Under the pieces are notes generated by a model. That model ran no database searches and had not been told where the DNA came from. It saw nothing but the letters and a program-made list of their open reading frames with translations. Below are positions 17,280 through 25,610 of a DNA stretch of 64,000 nucleotides, in pieces (within the stretch, counting starts at the first letter, position 1; each line of letters opens with the position of its first letter). This DNA is from Alphaproteobacteria bacterium (GTDB lineage: Bacteria; Pseudomonadota; Alphaproteobacteria; DSM-16000; Inquilinaceae). The translations under genes were made by a program, and so were the position numbers. The stretch covers positions 1 through 64,000 of the forward strand of contig JANQSN010000058.1 of NCBI GenBank assembly GCA_028284045.1, written 5' to 3'.

Positions 17280-19256
17280 CTAGACCTCCCGGCCCGCCCG
17301 GTAGCCTTCCAGGATCGCCTGGCCGACCGAGCGCGGCGCGACACAGTCGCCGGCCCGGAAGACGCGCCGGCCCGCCGCCTTCAGCGTGGCATAGAGGTCC
17401 TCCTCCGGCACCTCGTGATCCACGTGTACGACCAGGTCGACATTGTCGATCGCGATCGGACCGCGGTCGAACGGATCGACGCCCGCCACCATGCGGTCGG
17501 CGACCCGTTCCACCTCGATCTGCGGGCGCAGCGCGATCCCCTTGGCGGCGGCGCGCTGGTTCCAGGGGGTCAGTTCCAGGGTGGCGGCAAGGCGCTGGCC
17601 GACGAACATGTCGGCGCTGACCACCGTCACCTGCCAGCCGCGATCGGCGAGCCACTCCGCCACCCCCATCGCCACGTGATCGCCGATGGCGTCGAGCACG
17701 ACGGCGCTGCCCGCCGGCGCGTCCACCTCGCCGCGCAGCACCTGGCGCGCCGTCTTCAACACGATGCCGTCGCCCAAGGCCGACCCGACGGCGCCGCCCG
17801 CGCGGCCGCCGGCGGCGACGATCACGGCGTCCGGGGCCTCGCTGGCGATCAGGTCCGCGGTGACGTCGATCCCGGTGCGGATCGGCACCTGGCGGCCGCG
17901 AACCTCGGCCTCCAGCCAGTCGATCATGCGGCCCAGCCGCTCGCGCCCCGGCGCCGCGGCCGCCACGCGTACCGCACCGCCGGGGCCGTCTTCGCGCTCG
18001 AACACGGTCACGCTATGCCCGCGATCGGCCGCCACGCGTGCCGCCTCCAGCCCGGCGGGACCGGCGCCCACGACGATCACCCGATGGCCGGCCGGGGCGC
18101 GGGTCAGCGGCGCGAACTCCGGCACGCCCTCATAGCCGGCGGCCGGGTTGTTGGCGCAGCTCAAACGCGGGTTCTGGACCTGGGCGACCTGGCAGAACTG
18201 GTTGCACAGCGTGCACGGACGCACGGCGTCGGCCATGCCGGCGCGCAGCTTCGCCGGCAGATCGGGATCGGCGATCAGGGCGCGCGTCATCTCCACCGCG
18301 TCGGCCTGGTCCTCCGCCAGAAGGGCCGCCGCCATGGCTGGGTCGACGATGCTGCCCTGGGCGATCACGGGCACGCGCACGGCGCTCTTGATCAGGGCGG
18401 CCAACGGTGCGGCGAAGCCCGGCGGCGCGAAGAGGCCGGGCCGCGTCTGATGGGTCGTATAGATACTGCCGCTGGTGACGCTGACGAAGTCGATCGCCCC
18501 GTCGCCGGTCAGCCGGCGCGCGATCTCCGCGGCATCGTCCGGCTTGATGCCGGCCCAAGGCGCATGTTCGTCGCCGACCAGGCGAAGGCCGACCACCGCC
18601 TGTCGCCCGACGGCGTCGCGGACGGCGCGGATGACGCCGAGGGCGAAGCGCAGTCGATTGGCGAGATCGCCGCCATAGTCGTCGCCGCGCTGATTGGTCA
18701 ACGGCGACAGAAACTGGCGGATCAGACTGGATTGACCGGCATTGATCTCCACGCCGTCCAGGCCGCCCGCCATCGCCTGGCGCGCCGAGCCGGCGAACCC
18801 ATCGATCACCGTGCGGATCTCGGTGCGCTCCATCGCCTGCGGCATCTCCCGGCTGGCGACGTCCGGCACCGGAGACGGCGCCCACAGCGGAAGCTGGGAG
18901 TAGTGGCTAGAGCCCTGCATGCCGCTATGCGTCAGATGGGCCAGCACCAGGGCACCGTGGCGGTGCACGGCATCGCCGACCATCCGATAGCCGTCGACCA
19001 CCGCATCGTCGTCGCCGCGGATGACATACTCATAGGGCCAGTCGGAGGGATGAACGACGCTGCCTTCCAGCACGATCAGCCCGACGCCCCCGGCGGCCCG
19101 GGCGGCGTAGTAGTCGGCGTGCCGCTTCTCGAAGCGGTGATGCGTCGCGAAGTTGGTCTGATGGGCAGCGAAGACCAGGCGGTTGGGCGCGGTTCGCCCG
19201 CCCAGTGCGAGCGGTTCGAACAGGGCTTGGAATGCGTCCGGCGGGGGCCCGGCCAT
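17280..19256 (-). CDS. Mycofactocin-system FadH/OYE family oxidoreductase (second copy)
   Basis: A 658-residue paralogue of the downstream enzyme with the same order: FMN barrel (HLTHSGMQGSS, LDGVEINAGQSSLIRQFLSP), 4Fe-4S cysteines C-x2-C-x3-C-x11-C (CTLCNQFC..., near residue 346), and FAD motif IVVGAGPAGLEAA. The two copies are clearly distinct in sequence, so they probably form a pair or act on different substrates. The start MAGPPPDAF at 19256 is 18 bases downstream of mftC. The exact reaction is not known. Confidence 0.87.
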   Translation of the reverse strand: MAGPPPDAFQALFEPLALGGRTAPNRLVFAAHQTNFATHHRFEKRHADYYAARAAGGVGLIVLEGSVVHPSDWPYEYVIRGDDDAVVDGYRMVGDAVHRHGALVLAHLTHSGMQGSSHYSQLPLWAPSPVPDVASREMPQAMERTEIRTVIDGFAGSARQAMAGGLDGVEINAGQSSLIRQFLSPLTNQRGDDYGGDLANRLRFALGVIRAVRDAVGRQAVVGLRLVGDEHAPWAGIKPDDAAEIARRLTGDGAIDFVSVTSGSIYTTHQTRPGLFAPPGFAAPLAALIKSAVRVPVIAQGSIVDPAMAAALLAEDQADAVEMTRALIADPDLPAKLRAGMADAVRPCTLCNQFCQVAQVQNPRLSCANNPAAGYEGVPEFAPLTRAPAGHRVIVVGAGPAGLEAARVAADRGHSVTVFEREDGPGGAVRVAAAAPGRERLGRMIDWLEAEVRGRQVPIRTGIDVTADLIASEAPDAVIVAAGGRAGGAVGSALGDGIVLKTARQVLRGEVDAPAGSAVVLDAIGDHVAMGVAEWLADRGWQVTVVSADMFVGQRLAATLELTPWNQRAAAKGIALRPQIEVERVADRMVAGVDPFDRGPIAIDNVDLVVHVDHEVPEEDLYATLKAAGRRVFRAGDCVAPRSVGQAILEGYRAGREV

Positions 19257-19274
19257 GGTTGCGCCGTCCGGGCT

Positions 19275-20306
19275 TCAGGCGTGGACTGCCGGCCGATCGG
19301 CCGTCTCGAAGACGCACTCCGGATCGGGGGCATCGAGCGACCGTCCGGTGAAGTGCTTCACGGCGATGCAGCCGCCGTGGCACTTGCTGTAGGCGCCGCA
19401 ACTCTGGCAGCCGCCCCCCACCTGCCAGTCGCGCAGATGGTTGAACAGCGCGGCCTGACGCCAGATCCCGGCGAAGCCCTCCGGCTGGCGGACGTTGCCG
19501 GCGGCGAACTCCGGCGCCAGCAGGAAGGGGCAGGCATAGACGTCGCCGACCGGATCGACGCAGCAGACGATGCGGCCGGCGCCGCACATATTGAGCCCGT
19601 CGACCGCCTCGCCATAGGCGGACAGGTGGAAGAAGCTATCCCCGGTCAGCACGTCGCGGTGCGCCAGCAGCCAGTCATAGAGCCGGCGGTTCTGCGCGTG
19701 GGTGGGGCGCAGATCGTGCCAGACGTCGCCGCCGCGGCCGGTCGGCCGCAGCCGGGTCAGCCTAAGCTCGGCGCCGTGACCGCGGGCCAGGGCGTAGAGG
19801 TCGTCGATCTCCGCCACATTGTGGCGGGTGACGGTGCTGTTGATCTTGAAGGCGAAGCCGCGCGCCGCCAGGTGATCCATGGCGCGGCGCGCCCGGGCGA
19901 AGGACCCCTCGCCGCGCACCGGGTCGTTGGTTTCGGCCCGCGCGCCGTCCAGGCTGATCTGCACGTCCAGATAGTCGCGCGAGGCGATCCAATCGGCCGC
20001 CGCCCGGTCGATCAGGGTGCCGTTGGTGGAAAACTTGACGCCGATGCCGCGGTCCAGCGTGTAGTCCATCAGTTCGAAGAAATCGCGCCGGCTCATCGGC
20101 TCGCCGCCGCCGACATTGATGTAGAAGACCTTCATGCCCGCCCATTCGTCGATCAGCCGCTTGGCCTCCGCGGTGGTCAACTCGTCGGGCCGGCGCCGGC
20201 CGGAGGACGACAGGCAATGGACGCAGCGCAGATTGCAGCCATAGGTGATCTCCCAGGTCAGGCAGATCGGCGCGTCGAGGCCCTGGCGGAAGATCTCGTA
20301 GCTCAT
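19275..20306 (-). CDS. mftC: Mycofactocin radical SAM maturase MftC
   Basis: A 343-residue radical SAM/SPASM enzyme that oxidatively decarboxylates the C-terminal Tyr of MftA and cross-links it to Val. The radical SAM cluster motif C-x3-C-x2-C is seen in YGCNLRCVHC near residue 25, followed by the SAM-binding GGGEPMSR. The C-terminal SPASM domain has cysteines in CGAGRIVCCVDPVGDVYAC and CQSCGAYSKCHGGC. The start ATG at 20306 has AGAGG upstream. It follows mftM by 29 bases and is followed by the OYE pair. Confidence 0.93.
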   Translation of the reverse strand: MSYEIFRQGLDAPICLTWEITYGCNLRCVHCLSSSGRRRPDELTTAEAKRLIDEWAGMKVFYINVGGGEPMSRRDFFELMDYTLDRGIGVKFSTNGTLIDRAAADWIASRDYLDVQISLDGARAETNDPVRGEGSFARARRAMDHLAARGFAFKINSTVTRHNVAEIDDLYALARGHGAELRLTRLRPTGRGGDVWHDLRPTHAQNRRLYDWLLAHRDVLTGDSFFHLSAYGEAVDGLNMCGAGRIVCCVDPVGDVYACPFLLAPEFAAGNVRQPEGFAGIWRQAALFNHLRDWQVGGGCQSCGAYSKCHGGCIAVKHFTGRSLDAPDPECVFETADRPAVHA

Positions 20307-20335
20307 CCTCTTCTCTCCCTCCCGTTGGACGCCGG

Positions 20336-21319
20336 TCAGGCACCCGGCCGATCGACCACCAGCCAGGCGCCGTGGTCGTCGAAGCACTGCCAGCGACCGC
20401 CTAGCCGATCGCCCAGCGCAGCGAGCCGGGCGCGGTCGAACACCTGGCGATGGCCGAAGCGCGGATCGGGCGTCTCCTCGACCGGCACCGCGATGACCAG
20501 CCGGCGGGCGGTCAGCGACCACAGGGCCGCCATCGCCGGGGCGGTCTCAGCGGGTTCCAGATGCTCCAGAAGATGGATGGCCGTGACCACGTCGAAGGGC
20601 GGCGACAGGGGTGCCAGTTGGCGCGCCAGATGCTGCGCGACCGTGGCGGCGCCGATATCGGCGGCGACGAAGCGGATGTCCGATCGCCCGCGCACGCCGG
20701 CATAGTCTTCGGCCAGCGCGACCAAGGCGGCGTTGCAGTCGCAGCCGATCAGCGCCGGACCGCCGGCATGCCACGTCCGCGCCAGCCCGAGCGGAAAGAA
20801 GCCGAAGCAGGTGGCGACGTCGAGCAGGGTCGCCGGCGCGACCGCTGCGGCGAGGCCGGCAGCCTGGCGATAGATCGCGGCGAAGTCGGCGACGAAATCG
20901 CCGGCGTCCTGCCCGTTCGCCCCATCCGGGCGCTGCGCCGCCTCGTGCAGGCGGTCCAGCGTATTGTCGTAGAAGAGATGCCAGGCGTGCCGCTCGTCGC
21001 CATGCATCGAGCGGACGATCTCGCCGACGAAGCGCTCGAACAGGGCTTGCGGATTTGACCGCCCACCGGCGCCGTGCAGGCTCAGCAACGGAAGCAGCTC
21101 GTCGGCGACGTAGCGGCCGATATTGTTGTCGATCTCGCTCGGGTCGAAATCATGCACCAGGATGACGTCGAACGGGTCGAAGGATCGCGGATCGGCGGCG
21201 CGGCCGGCATCGATGTCGTAGACCGTGAAGCGCCGGCTCCGGGCCCGCGGCGGGGCGCGGTCGGCAAGGCAGTCGGCCAGCATGCCGTGGCGCTGGCGCG
21301 AGAGCGTGATCGGCGTCAT
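20336..21319 (-). CDS. mftM: Mycofactocin oligosaccharide methyltransferase MftM-like
   Basis: A 327-residue SAM-dependent methyltransferase with a Rossmann-type region at about residues 155-290 (ATLLDVATCFGFFPLGLA as motif I, VTAIHLLEHLEP as motif post-III). The N-terminal segment beginning FDVILVHDFDPSEIDNNIGR and ending SNPQALFERFVGEIV resembles MftM, which 2-O-methylates the mycofactocin glucose chain in mycobacteria. It lies directly before mftC and 4 bases after the VWA gene, which supports the assignment. Confidence 0.8.
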   Translation of the reverse strand: MTPITLSRQRHGMLADCLADRAPPRARSRRFTVYDIDAGRAADPRSFDPFDVILVHDFDPSEIDNNIGRYVADELLPLLSLHGAGGRSNPQALFERFVGEIVRSMHGDERHAWHLFYDNTLDRLHEAAQRPDGANGQDAGDFVADFAAIYRQAAGLAAAVAPATLLDVATCFGFFPLGLARTWHAGGPALIGCDCNAALVALAEDYAGVRGRSDIRFVAADIGAATVAQHLARQLAPLSPPFDVVTAIHLLEHLEPAETAPAMAALWSLTARRLVIAVPVEETPDPRFGHRQVFDRARLAALGDRLGGRWQCFDDHGAWLVVDRPGA

Positions 21320-21323
21320 CGCC

Positions 21324-22889
21324 TCACCCGGCCGCCGCCATGCGCTGCGGCGCGCCGGCACCGCGCGCCTGGGCGCGCAACAGGGTTTCGGTGACCCGGC
21401 CAAGCTGCTTCAGGTTCCGCACCACCTCGGTGCGGTGGCACACCGGCTCATAGAGCGCCATGTCGCAACTGCCCAGCGCCCAGCTACCGCGCGGTTCGGG
21501 CGACAGCCAGACGAGCTGGCGGGCGCGCCGGCGGATCTCCTCCAGCGCCCGCACATTGGGCGGGTTGCGGTTGCCGCGGCCGTCGCCGAGCACGATCACC
21601 GTGGTCTGGTTGGTGACCGCCGACAGGTAGCGCTGGCCGAACACGTCGAGCGCCCGGCCGTAATTGCTGTTGGCATCGCAGTCGATCAGCTCGCCGCCGA
21701 ACACCGCGGCGATGGCGTCGTCGATGCCGCGCTGCTCGAAATACTGGGTGGCCTCCGCCAGCTCGCTGACGAAGACGAAGCTGCGCACCTGCTCGAACAG
21801 CGATTGCAGGCTGTAGACCAAGTGCAGCATGAAGCGCGCCGTGGTGCGCACCGACAGGCTGACATCGCAGATGACGACGATGCGCGGCTTCTCGTCCCGC
21901 TGGCAGGTCAGCACCGGGCGGAACGGAATGCCGTCATAGGCCATGCTGTTGCGCATGGTGCGCGTGACGCTGATGCGGCCGCGATGGCTGACCACCCGGC
22001 GCGGCGATCGCGCGCCCTTCATGCGCCGGCCGAGGCGGCGCACGATCTCCGCCATCTCGCGCCGCTCGCTCTCCGAGAAGTGGAAATCGTAGGCCGAGCG
22101 GATGGGCTGGCCGTTCCCTTCCGGCGGCTCGCTGCCGCGCTGCAAGGCGATCTCGCGTTCCAGGTAGCCCTTCAAGAGCGCCGGCAGATTGGCGATGATG
22201 CCGTCGATGCTGCTGGCCAGGTGCTCCAGCAGCGCCTCGTCGATCTCCAGGTCGCGCAGATCGTCGAGCAGCGTCTCCGCCGCGTTGACCATCAGGTCCT
22301 CGTCGATGTGCTGCAGCGCGTCGCCGAAATTCAGCTCGCCGGGTTGGGCGATGTTCTTCACCCGGCGGACATGGAGCTGGTGGGTCACCTTCTTCATGAC
22401 CTCGTCCAAGAGGCCCTTGTTGCGGTTCAAGATCAGCCCCTGGCTCATCGCCGACAGGCTGAGTTGGTTGGGGTCCTGATGCGGGTTGAACCGCGTTACC
22501 ATCCGGTCGGGATCGAAGAAGTCGCGGATCGATACCGGTTCGCCATGGGCATGCTCGCCATCATCGTTGACGACGCCGGTCTCCTCCGACGCGAAGACGA
22601 TCCGCTCCGGCTCGGCCAAATCGCCGTCGTGGTGATGGTCGTGGCCATGCCCGTGCGCCCGCCGGTCGGCGGGGCCGGGCAGGGTGAAGAACAGCGCGAA
22701 CAACTCTTCGAAGACGGGGATGTCGTGCAGGTCCTTGACCAGCGCCGCGCGCAGCACGGTGCGCACCGTCTCGCGGTCGGCCAGGGTGACGCAGGTCAGT
22801 GCCTGCATCGCGTCGATCGACTCCGAGGGCGAGATGCGCACGCCGTTGCGCTTCAGCAGGCAGATGAAGCGATTGATCGGCGCGTCCAT
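21324..22889 (-). CDS. CoxE-like VWA protein with a short His-rich segment
   Basis: A 521-residue cytosolic protein of the CoxE/VWA class. The VWA MIDAS motif is intact (VICDVSLSVR near residue 345) and the C-terminal half matches VWA partners of MoxR ATPases. Residues about 78-90 (AHGHGHDHHHDGD) and a later EHAHGE are His-rich. MoxR-VWA pairs such as CbbQ-CbbO, NorQ-NorD and CoxD-CoxE remodel or metallate a target enzyme. Its start shares one base with the moxR stop. The likely target is the alcohol dehydrogenase encoded just upstream; that is inference. Confidence 0.85.
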   Translation of the reverse strand: MDAPINRFICLLKRNGVRISPSESIDAMQALTCVTLADRETVRTVLRAALVKDLHDIPVFEELFALFFTLPGPADRRAHGHGHDHHHDGDLAEPERIVFASEETGVVNDDGEHAHGEPVSIRDFFDPDRMVTRFNPHQDPNQLSLSAMSQGLILNRNKGLLDEVMKKVTHQLHVRRVKNIAQPGELNFGDALQHIDEDLMVNAAETLLDDLRDLEIDEALLEHLASSIDGIIANLPALLKGYLEREIALQRGSEPPEGNGQPIRSAYDFHFSESERREMAEIVRRLGRRMKGARSPRRVVSHRGRISVTRTMRNSMAYDGIPFRPVLTCQRDEKPRIVVICDVSLSVRTTARFMLHLVYSLQSLFEQVRSFVFVSELAEATQYFEQRGIDDAIAAVFGGELIDCDANSNYGRALDVFGQRYLSAVTNQTTVIVLGDGRGNRNPPNVRALEEIRRRARQLVWLSPEPRGSWALGSCDMALYEPVCHRTEVVRNLKQLGRVTETLLRAQARGAGAPQRMAAAG

Positions 22890-24124
22890 CAGGCGTCTCC
22901 GACCCCACCGCCGACGCGCCCCCTGTAGCCACCGAAATAGCGGGCGCCGTGTTCGCGCTGGCGGGCCTCGGCCTCGCCGCGGTCGGGCTCCGCCGGGCGC
23001 AGCGGCGGACGCAACGGTCCGGCGGGCGGCCCATCGCCCGGGCCGGGATCGGCGTGGCCGTGCCCCGGCCCGTGATCGTGGTCGTGATCGTGGGGATGAT
23101 CGTGATCGTGGTGATGGTGGTGGTCGTGCGGTCCGTGATGGTGGTGGCCGTGCCCGTGCCCGTGGTGATGGTGATGCTGCGCCCGGGCGGCCGCACCCGG
23201 CACGCCTTCCAGCACCCAGGCGATCTGGTCGCGGACCTGCTGGGTGTCGCGCTCGTACTTGACCAGCAGCTCCAGGGTCTCCTCGACCAGGTCATGGGTC
23301 AGGGTCTCGGCGTTCAGCAGCACCAGGGCCTGGGCCCAATCCAGGGTCTCGCTGATGCTCGGCGCCTTGCGCAGGTCGAGCGCCCGCAATCGGCGGATGA
23401 CGTCCACCACCTGGGCGGCCAGCGTCTCGCCGGCGCCGGGCACCTTGCGGCGCAGGATCTCCAGCTCGCGCCCCTCGTCGGGATAGTCGATGAACAGGTG
23501 CAGGCAGCGGCGCTTCAGCGCGTCGCTCAGGTCGCGGGTGTTGTTGGAGGTGATGATCACCGTCGGCGGCGTCTTGGCGGTGACCGTGCCGATCTCCGGC
23601 ACCGTCACCTGGAAGTCGCTGAGCACTTCCAGCAGGAACGCCTCGAACTGCTCTTCGGCGCGGTCGATCTCGTCGATCAGCAGCACCACCGGATCCGGCG
23701 CACTGATCGCCTGCAGGATCGGCCGCCGCACGATGAAGTGCTCGGAGAAGAAGACGTCGTCGTGCCGGCGCAGCGTTTCCACCGCGTCGCGCAGGTCGTC
23801 GACGTCGGCGAACACCTGGCTGATCTTGTCGCGCAAGATCTGGGTGTAAAGGAGCTGTTTGCCGTATTCCCACTCATAGAGCGCTCGCGTCTCGTCGAGC
23901 CCGCCATAGCACTGCAGGCGGATGAGCGGCTGGTCGAGCGCCGCGGCGACGACCTTGGACAATTCGGTCTTGCCGACGCCGGCCGGTCCTTCGATGAGGA
24001 TCGGCTTGCGCATCTGCTGGGCGAGGAAGACGACCGTCGCCACCTTGCGGTCGCAGATGTACTGCTGCGCCGCGAGTTGGTCGATCGTCCGGTCGATGCT
24101 GTCGAACATGGGCCGGCCCACCAT
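22889..24124 (-). CDS. MoxR-family AAA+ ATPase with His-rich C-terminal tail
   Basis: A 411-residue MoxR ATPase: Walker A GPAGVGKTE near residue 48, Walker B VVLLIDEIDRAEE, sensor 1 TSNNTRD. After the AAA+ domain comes a tail (about residues 316-358) with roughly 25 His in 42 residues, interspersed with Gly, Asp and Pro, as in nickel or zinc storage proteins such as HypB and UreE. The gene may start at the ATG at 24124 or at 24109 (MFDSIDRT); neither has a clear Shine-Dalgarno, and a strong hairpin sits directly upstream. With the VWA partner downstream and the metal-dependent dehydrogenase upstream it looks like a metal-loading chaperone. Confidence 0.87.
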   Translation of the reverse strand: MVGRPMFDSIDRTIDQLAAQQYICDRKVATVVFLAQQMRKPILIEGPAGVGKTELSKVVAAALDQPLIRLQCYGGLDETRALYEWEYGKQLLYTQILRDKISQVFADVDDLRDAVETLRRHDDVFFSEHFIVRRPILQAISAPDPVVLLIDEIDRAEEQFEAFLLEVLSDFQVTVPEIGTVTAKTPPTVIITSNNTRDLSDALKRRCLHLFIDYPDEGRELEILRRKVPGAGETLAAQVVDVIRRLRALDLRKAPSISETLDWAQALVLLNAETLTHDLVEETLELLVKYERDTQQVRDQIAWVLEGVPGAAARAQHHHHHGHGHGHHHHGPHDHHHHHDHDHPHDHDHDHGPGHGHADPGPGDGPPAGPLRPPLRPAEPDRGEAEARQREHGARYFGGYRGRVGGGVGDA

Positions 24125-24126
24125 GC

Positions 24127-24156
24127 GGGGCCGCCTCCCGCCGGGAGAGCGGCCCC
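24127..24156 (-). terminator. Strong hairpin between alcohol dehydrogenase and moxR
   Basis: GGGGCCGCCTCCC (24127-24139) pairs with GGGAG (24143-24147) and GCGGCCCC (24149-24156), with a GCC loop and one bulged base. It ends two bases before the moxR ATG. No T-run follows, so it may stabilise the dehydrogenase mRNA 3' end or occlude moxR initiation rather than terminate fully. Confidence 0.5.
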
Positions 24157-24191
24157 GACCTTTCGAGAGTAGCGAAACGGTGCCGGCGGCG

Positions 24192-25457
24192 TCAGTAGTA
24201 AGAGCCCGTCAGCGCATGCGCGACGACCGGTGCCACGGCATCGTAGGTCACCTCGCGCGCGTTGCCCGGCGTCGAGCCGTCGCCCAGCAGGTGCTTGGTG
24301 ATGCGGTCGACGTCGCGGTCGTCGCCAACGATCTTGTTGCCGCCCCACTCGGCATACTTGCCGACCCCCATGCGCGACTTGGTGTAGTCGGGCGTCGAGC
24401 AGAAGTTGGCCGGGACGCCGACATCCCTGCTGAGGCGGATGGCCGCTTCCAAGGCGCGCTCCGCCGCCGACACGTCGGTCAGGCCGTCGACATTCTCGCC
24501 GAGCGCCCGGGCGATGTCGCGGAACCGCTTGTAGTTTGTGGGCATGTTGTATTCCCACACCCGCGTCAGCGCGATCGCGTTGTTCAGCCCGTGATGGGTG
24601 TCGTAGTACGCGCTGATCGCGTGCGACATCGCGTGAATGATGCCGAGGCCGCCGCTGTTGAAGGACTGTGCGGCCATGTACGAGGCGAACATCATGTTGT
24701 AGCGCGCCTCGTAGTTCAGCGGCTCGAACACCGTGCGGCGCAGGTCCTGGCCGACCAGTTCGATCACCTTCAGCGCGTTGCCGAGGCTGGGCAGGAAGTC
24801 GAGGCGCGAGACATAGGGCTCCGAGGCGTGCGCCAGCACGTCGAAGCCACAGAAGGCCGTCAGGTCCTGCGGCATCGAGAAGAACAGCACCGGGTCGTTG
24901 ATGCCCAGCGTGACCGGGCAGTTATCGTCGAAGCCGAGCCATTTGTAGGGCGCCTTGTCCGACGTGGTGTCGGTGATGACGTAGGCCCAACTCGTCTCCG
25001 AGCCGGTGCCGGCGGTGGTGTTGATGGCGATATGCGGCGGGTTGTCGGGGTTCTCCGACTTGTTGAAGCCGTCGAACTCGTTGACGTTGCGGCCGTCGTG
25101 GGCAACCACGATGCGCGCGCCCTTGGTGGCGTCGGTGACGCTGCCGCCGCCCACCGAGATGAAGCTGTCGCACTTCTCCTTCACATAGAGATCGGCGAGC
25201 TCCATGCAGTTGTAGTCCTTGGGGTTCGACTCGATCTTGTCGTAGAGCACGACGTCGATGCCCTGGTACTTCACCTTCCCTTGGATGTCCTCGACGATGT
25301 CGGTGCCGCGCAGTCCCGACGTGGCCAGCAGCGACCGCTTGAAGCCCAGCTTCTTGGCCTCGACGCCGACCATCTCATAGGCACCGGGGCCGAGCAGGCC
25401 GCGGGGCATCCGGTGAAATTCCTTGATCGGGAATTGCCACAGCTTCTCTGCTTGCAT
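24192..25457 (-). CDS. Nicotinoprotein-type methanol/alcohol dehydrogenase, iron-ADH family
   Basis: A 421-residue group III (iron-containing family) alcohol dehydrogenase. It has the GGGSVTDATKG nucleotide loop near residue 105 and metal-ligand histidines in GIIHAMSHAISAYYDTHHGLNNA. Its length and sequence track the NDMA-dependent methanol dehydrogenases and ThcE-type alcohol dehydrogenases of actinobacteria rather than the ~385-residue AdhB class. Those enzymes hold NAD(P) tightly and depend on mycofactocin as external acceptor. The leader CTGGAGGAATCGCG before the ATG at 25457 is the same as that of the aldehyde dehydrogenase. Substrate range (methanol, ethanol, other) cannot be read from sequence. 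Confidence 0.88.
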   Translation of the reverse strand: MQAEKLWQFPIKEFHRMPRGLLGPGAYEMVGVEAKKLGFKRSLLATSGLRGTDIVEDIQGKVKYQGIDVVLYDKIESNPKDYNCMELADLYVKEKCDSFISVGGGSVTDATKGARIVVAHDGRNVNEFDGFNKSENPDNPPHIAINTTAGTGSETSWAYVITDTTSDKAPYKWLGFDDNCPVTLGINDPVLFFSMPQDLTAFCGFDVLAHASEPYVSRLDFLPSLGNALKVIELVGQDLRRTVFEPLNYEARYNMMFASYMAAQSFNSGGLGIIHAMSHAISAYYDTHHGLNNAIALTRVWEYNMPTNYKRFRDIARALGENVDGLTDVSAAERALEAAIRLSRDVGVPANFCSTPDYTKSRMGVGKYAEWGGNKIVGDDRDVDRITKHLLGDGSTPGNAREVTYDAVAPVVAHALTGSYY

Positions 25458-25522
25458 GACGCGATTCCTCCAGGTTTTTCTTTATGGATTCTTTTTGATT
25501 GATCGGCGGCAAGGGTGGCCGC

Positions 25523-25555
25523 TGTCGGTGGCCCCGCTCTGCGGAACCACCGACA
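25523..25555 (-). terminator. Hairpin between hupE and alcohol dehydrogenase genes
   Basis: Perfect 9-base arms TGTCGGTGG (25523-25531) and CCACCGACA (25547-25555) enclose a second short stem CCGC/GCGG. It sits in the 153-base gap between hupE and the dehydrogenase gene. Without a T-run it could be an attenuator or an mRNA processing/stability hairpin separating expression of the two genes. Confidence 0.5.
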
Positions 25556-25610
25556 CGAGCCCGGCGGCAGACCCGACAGTCGGGCCGCTCGGAACCTCGT
25601 CGGTCCGGGC

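Noticed and set aside
23040-23190. CAT-rich stretch in moxR as a CRISPR or microsatellite
   Set aside because: It is the codon repeat of the His-rich tail, in frame throughout, with no spacer-repeat structure.
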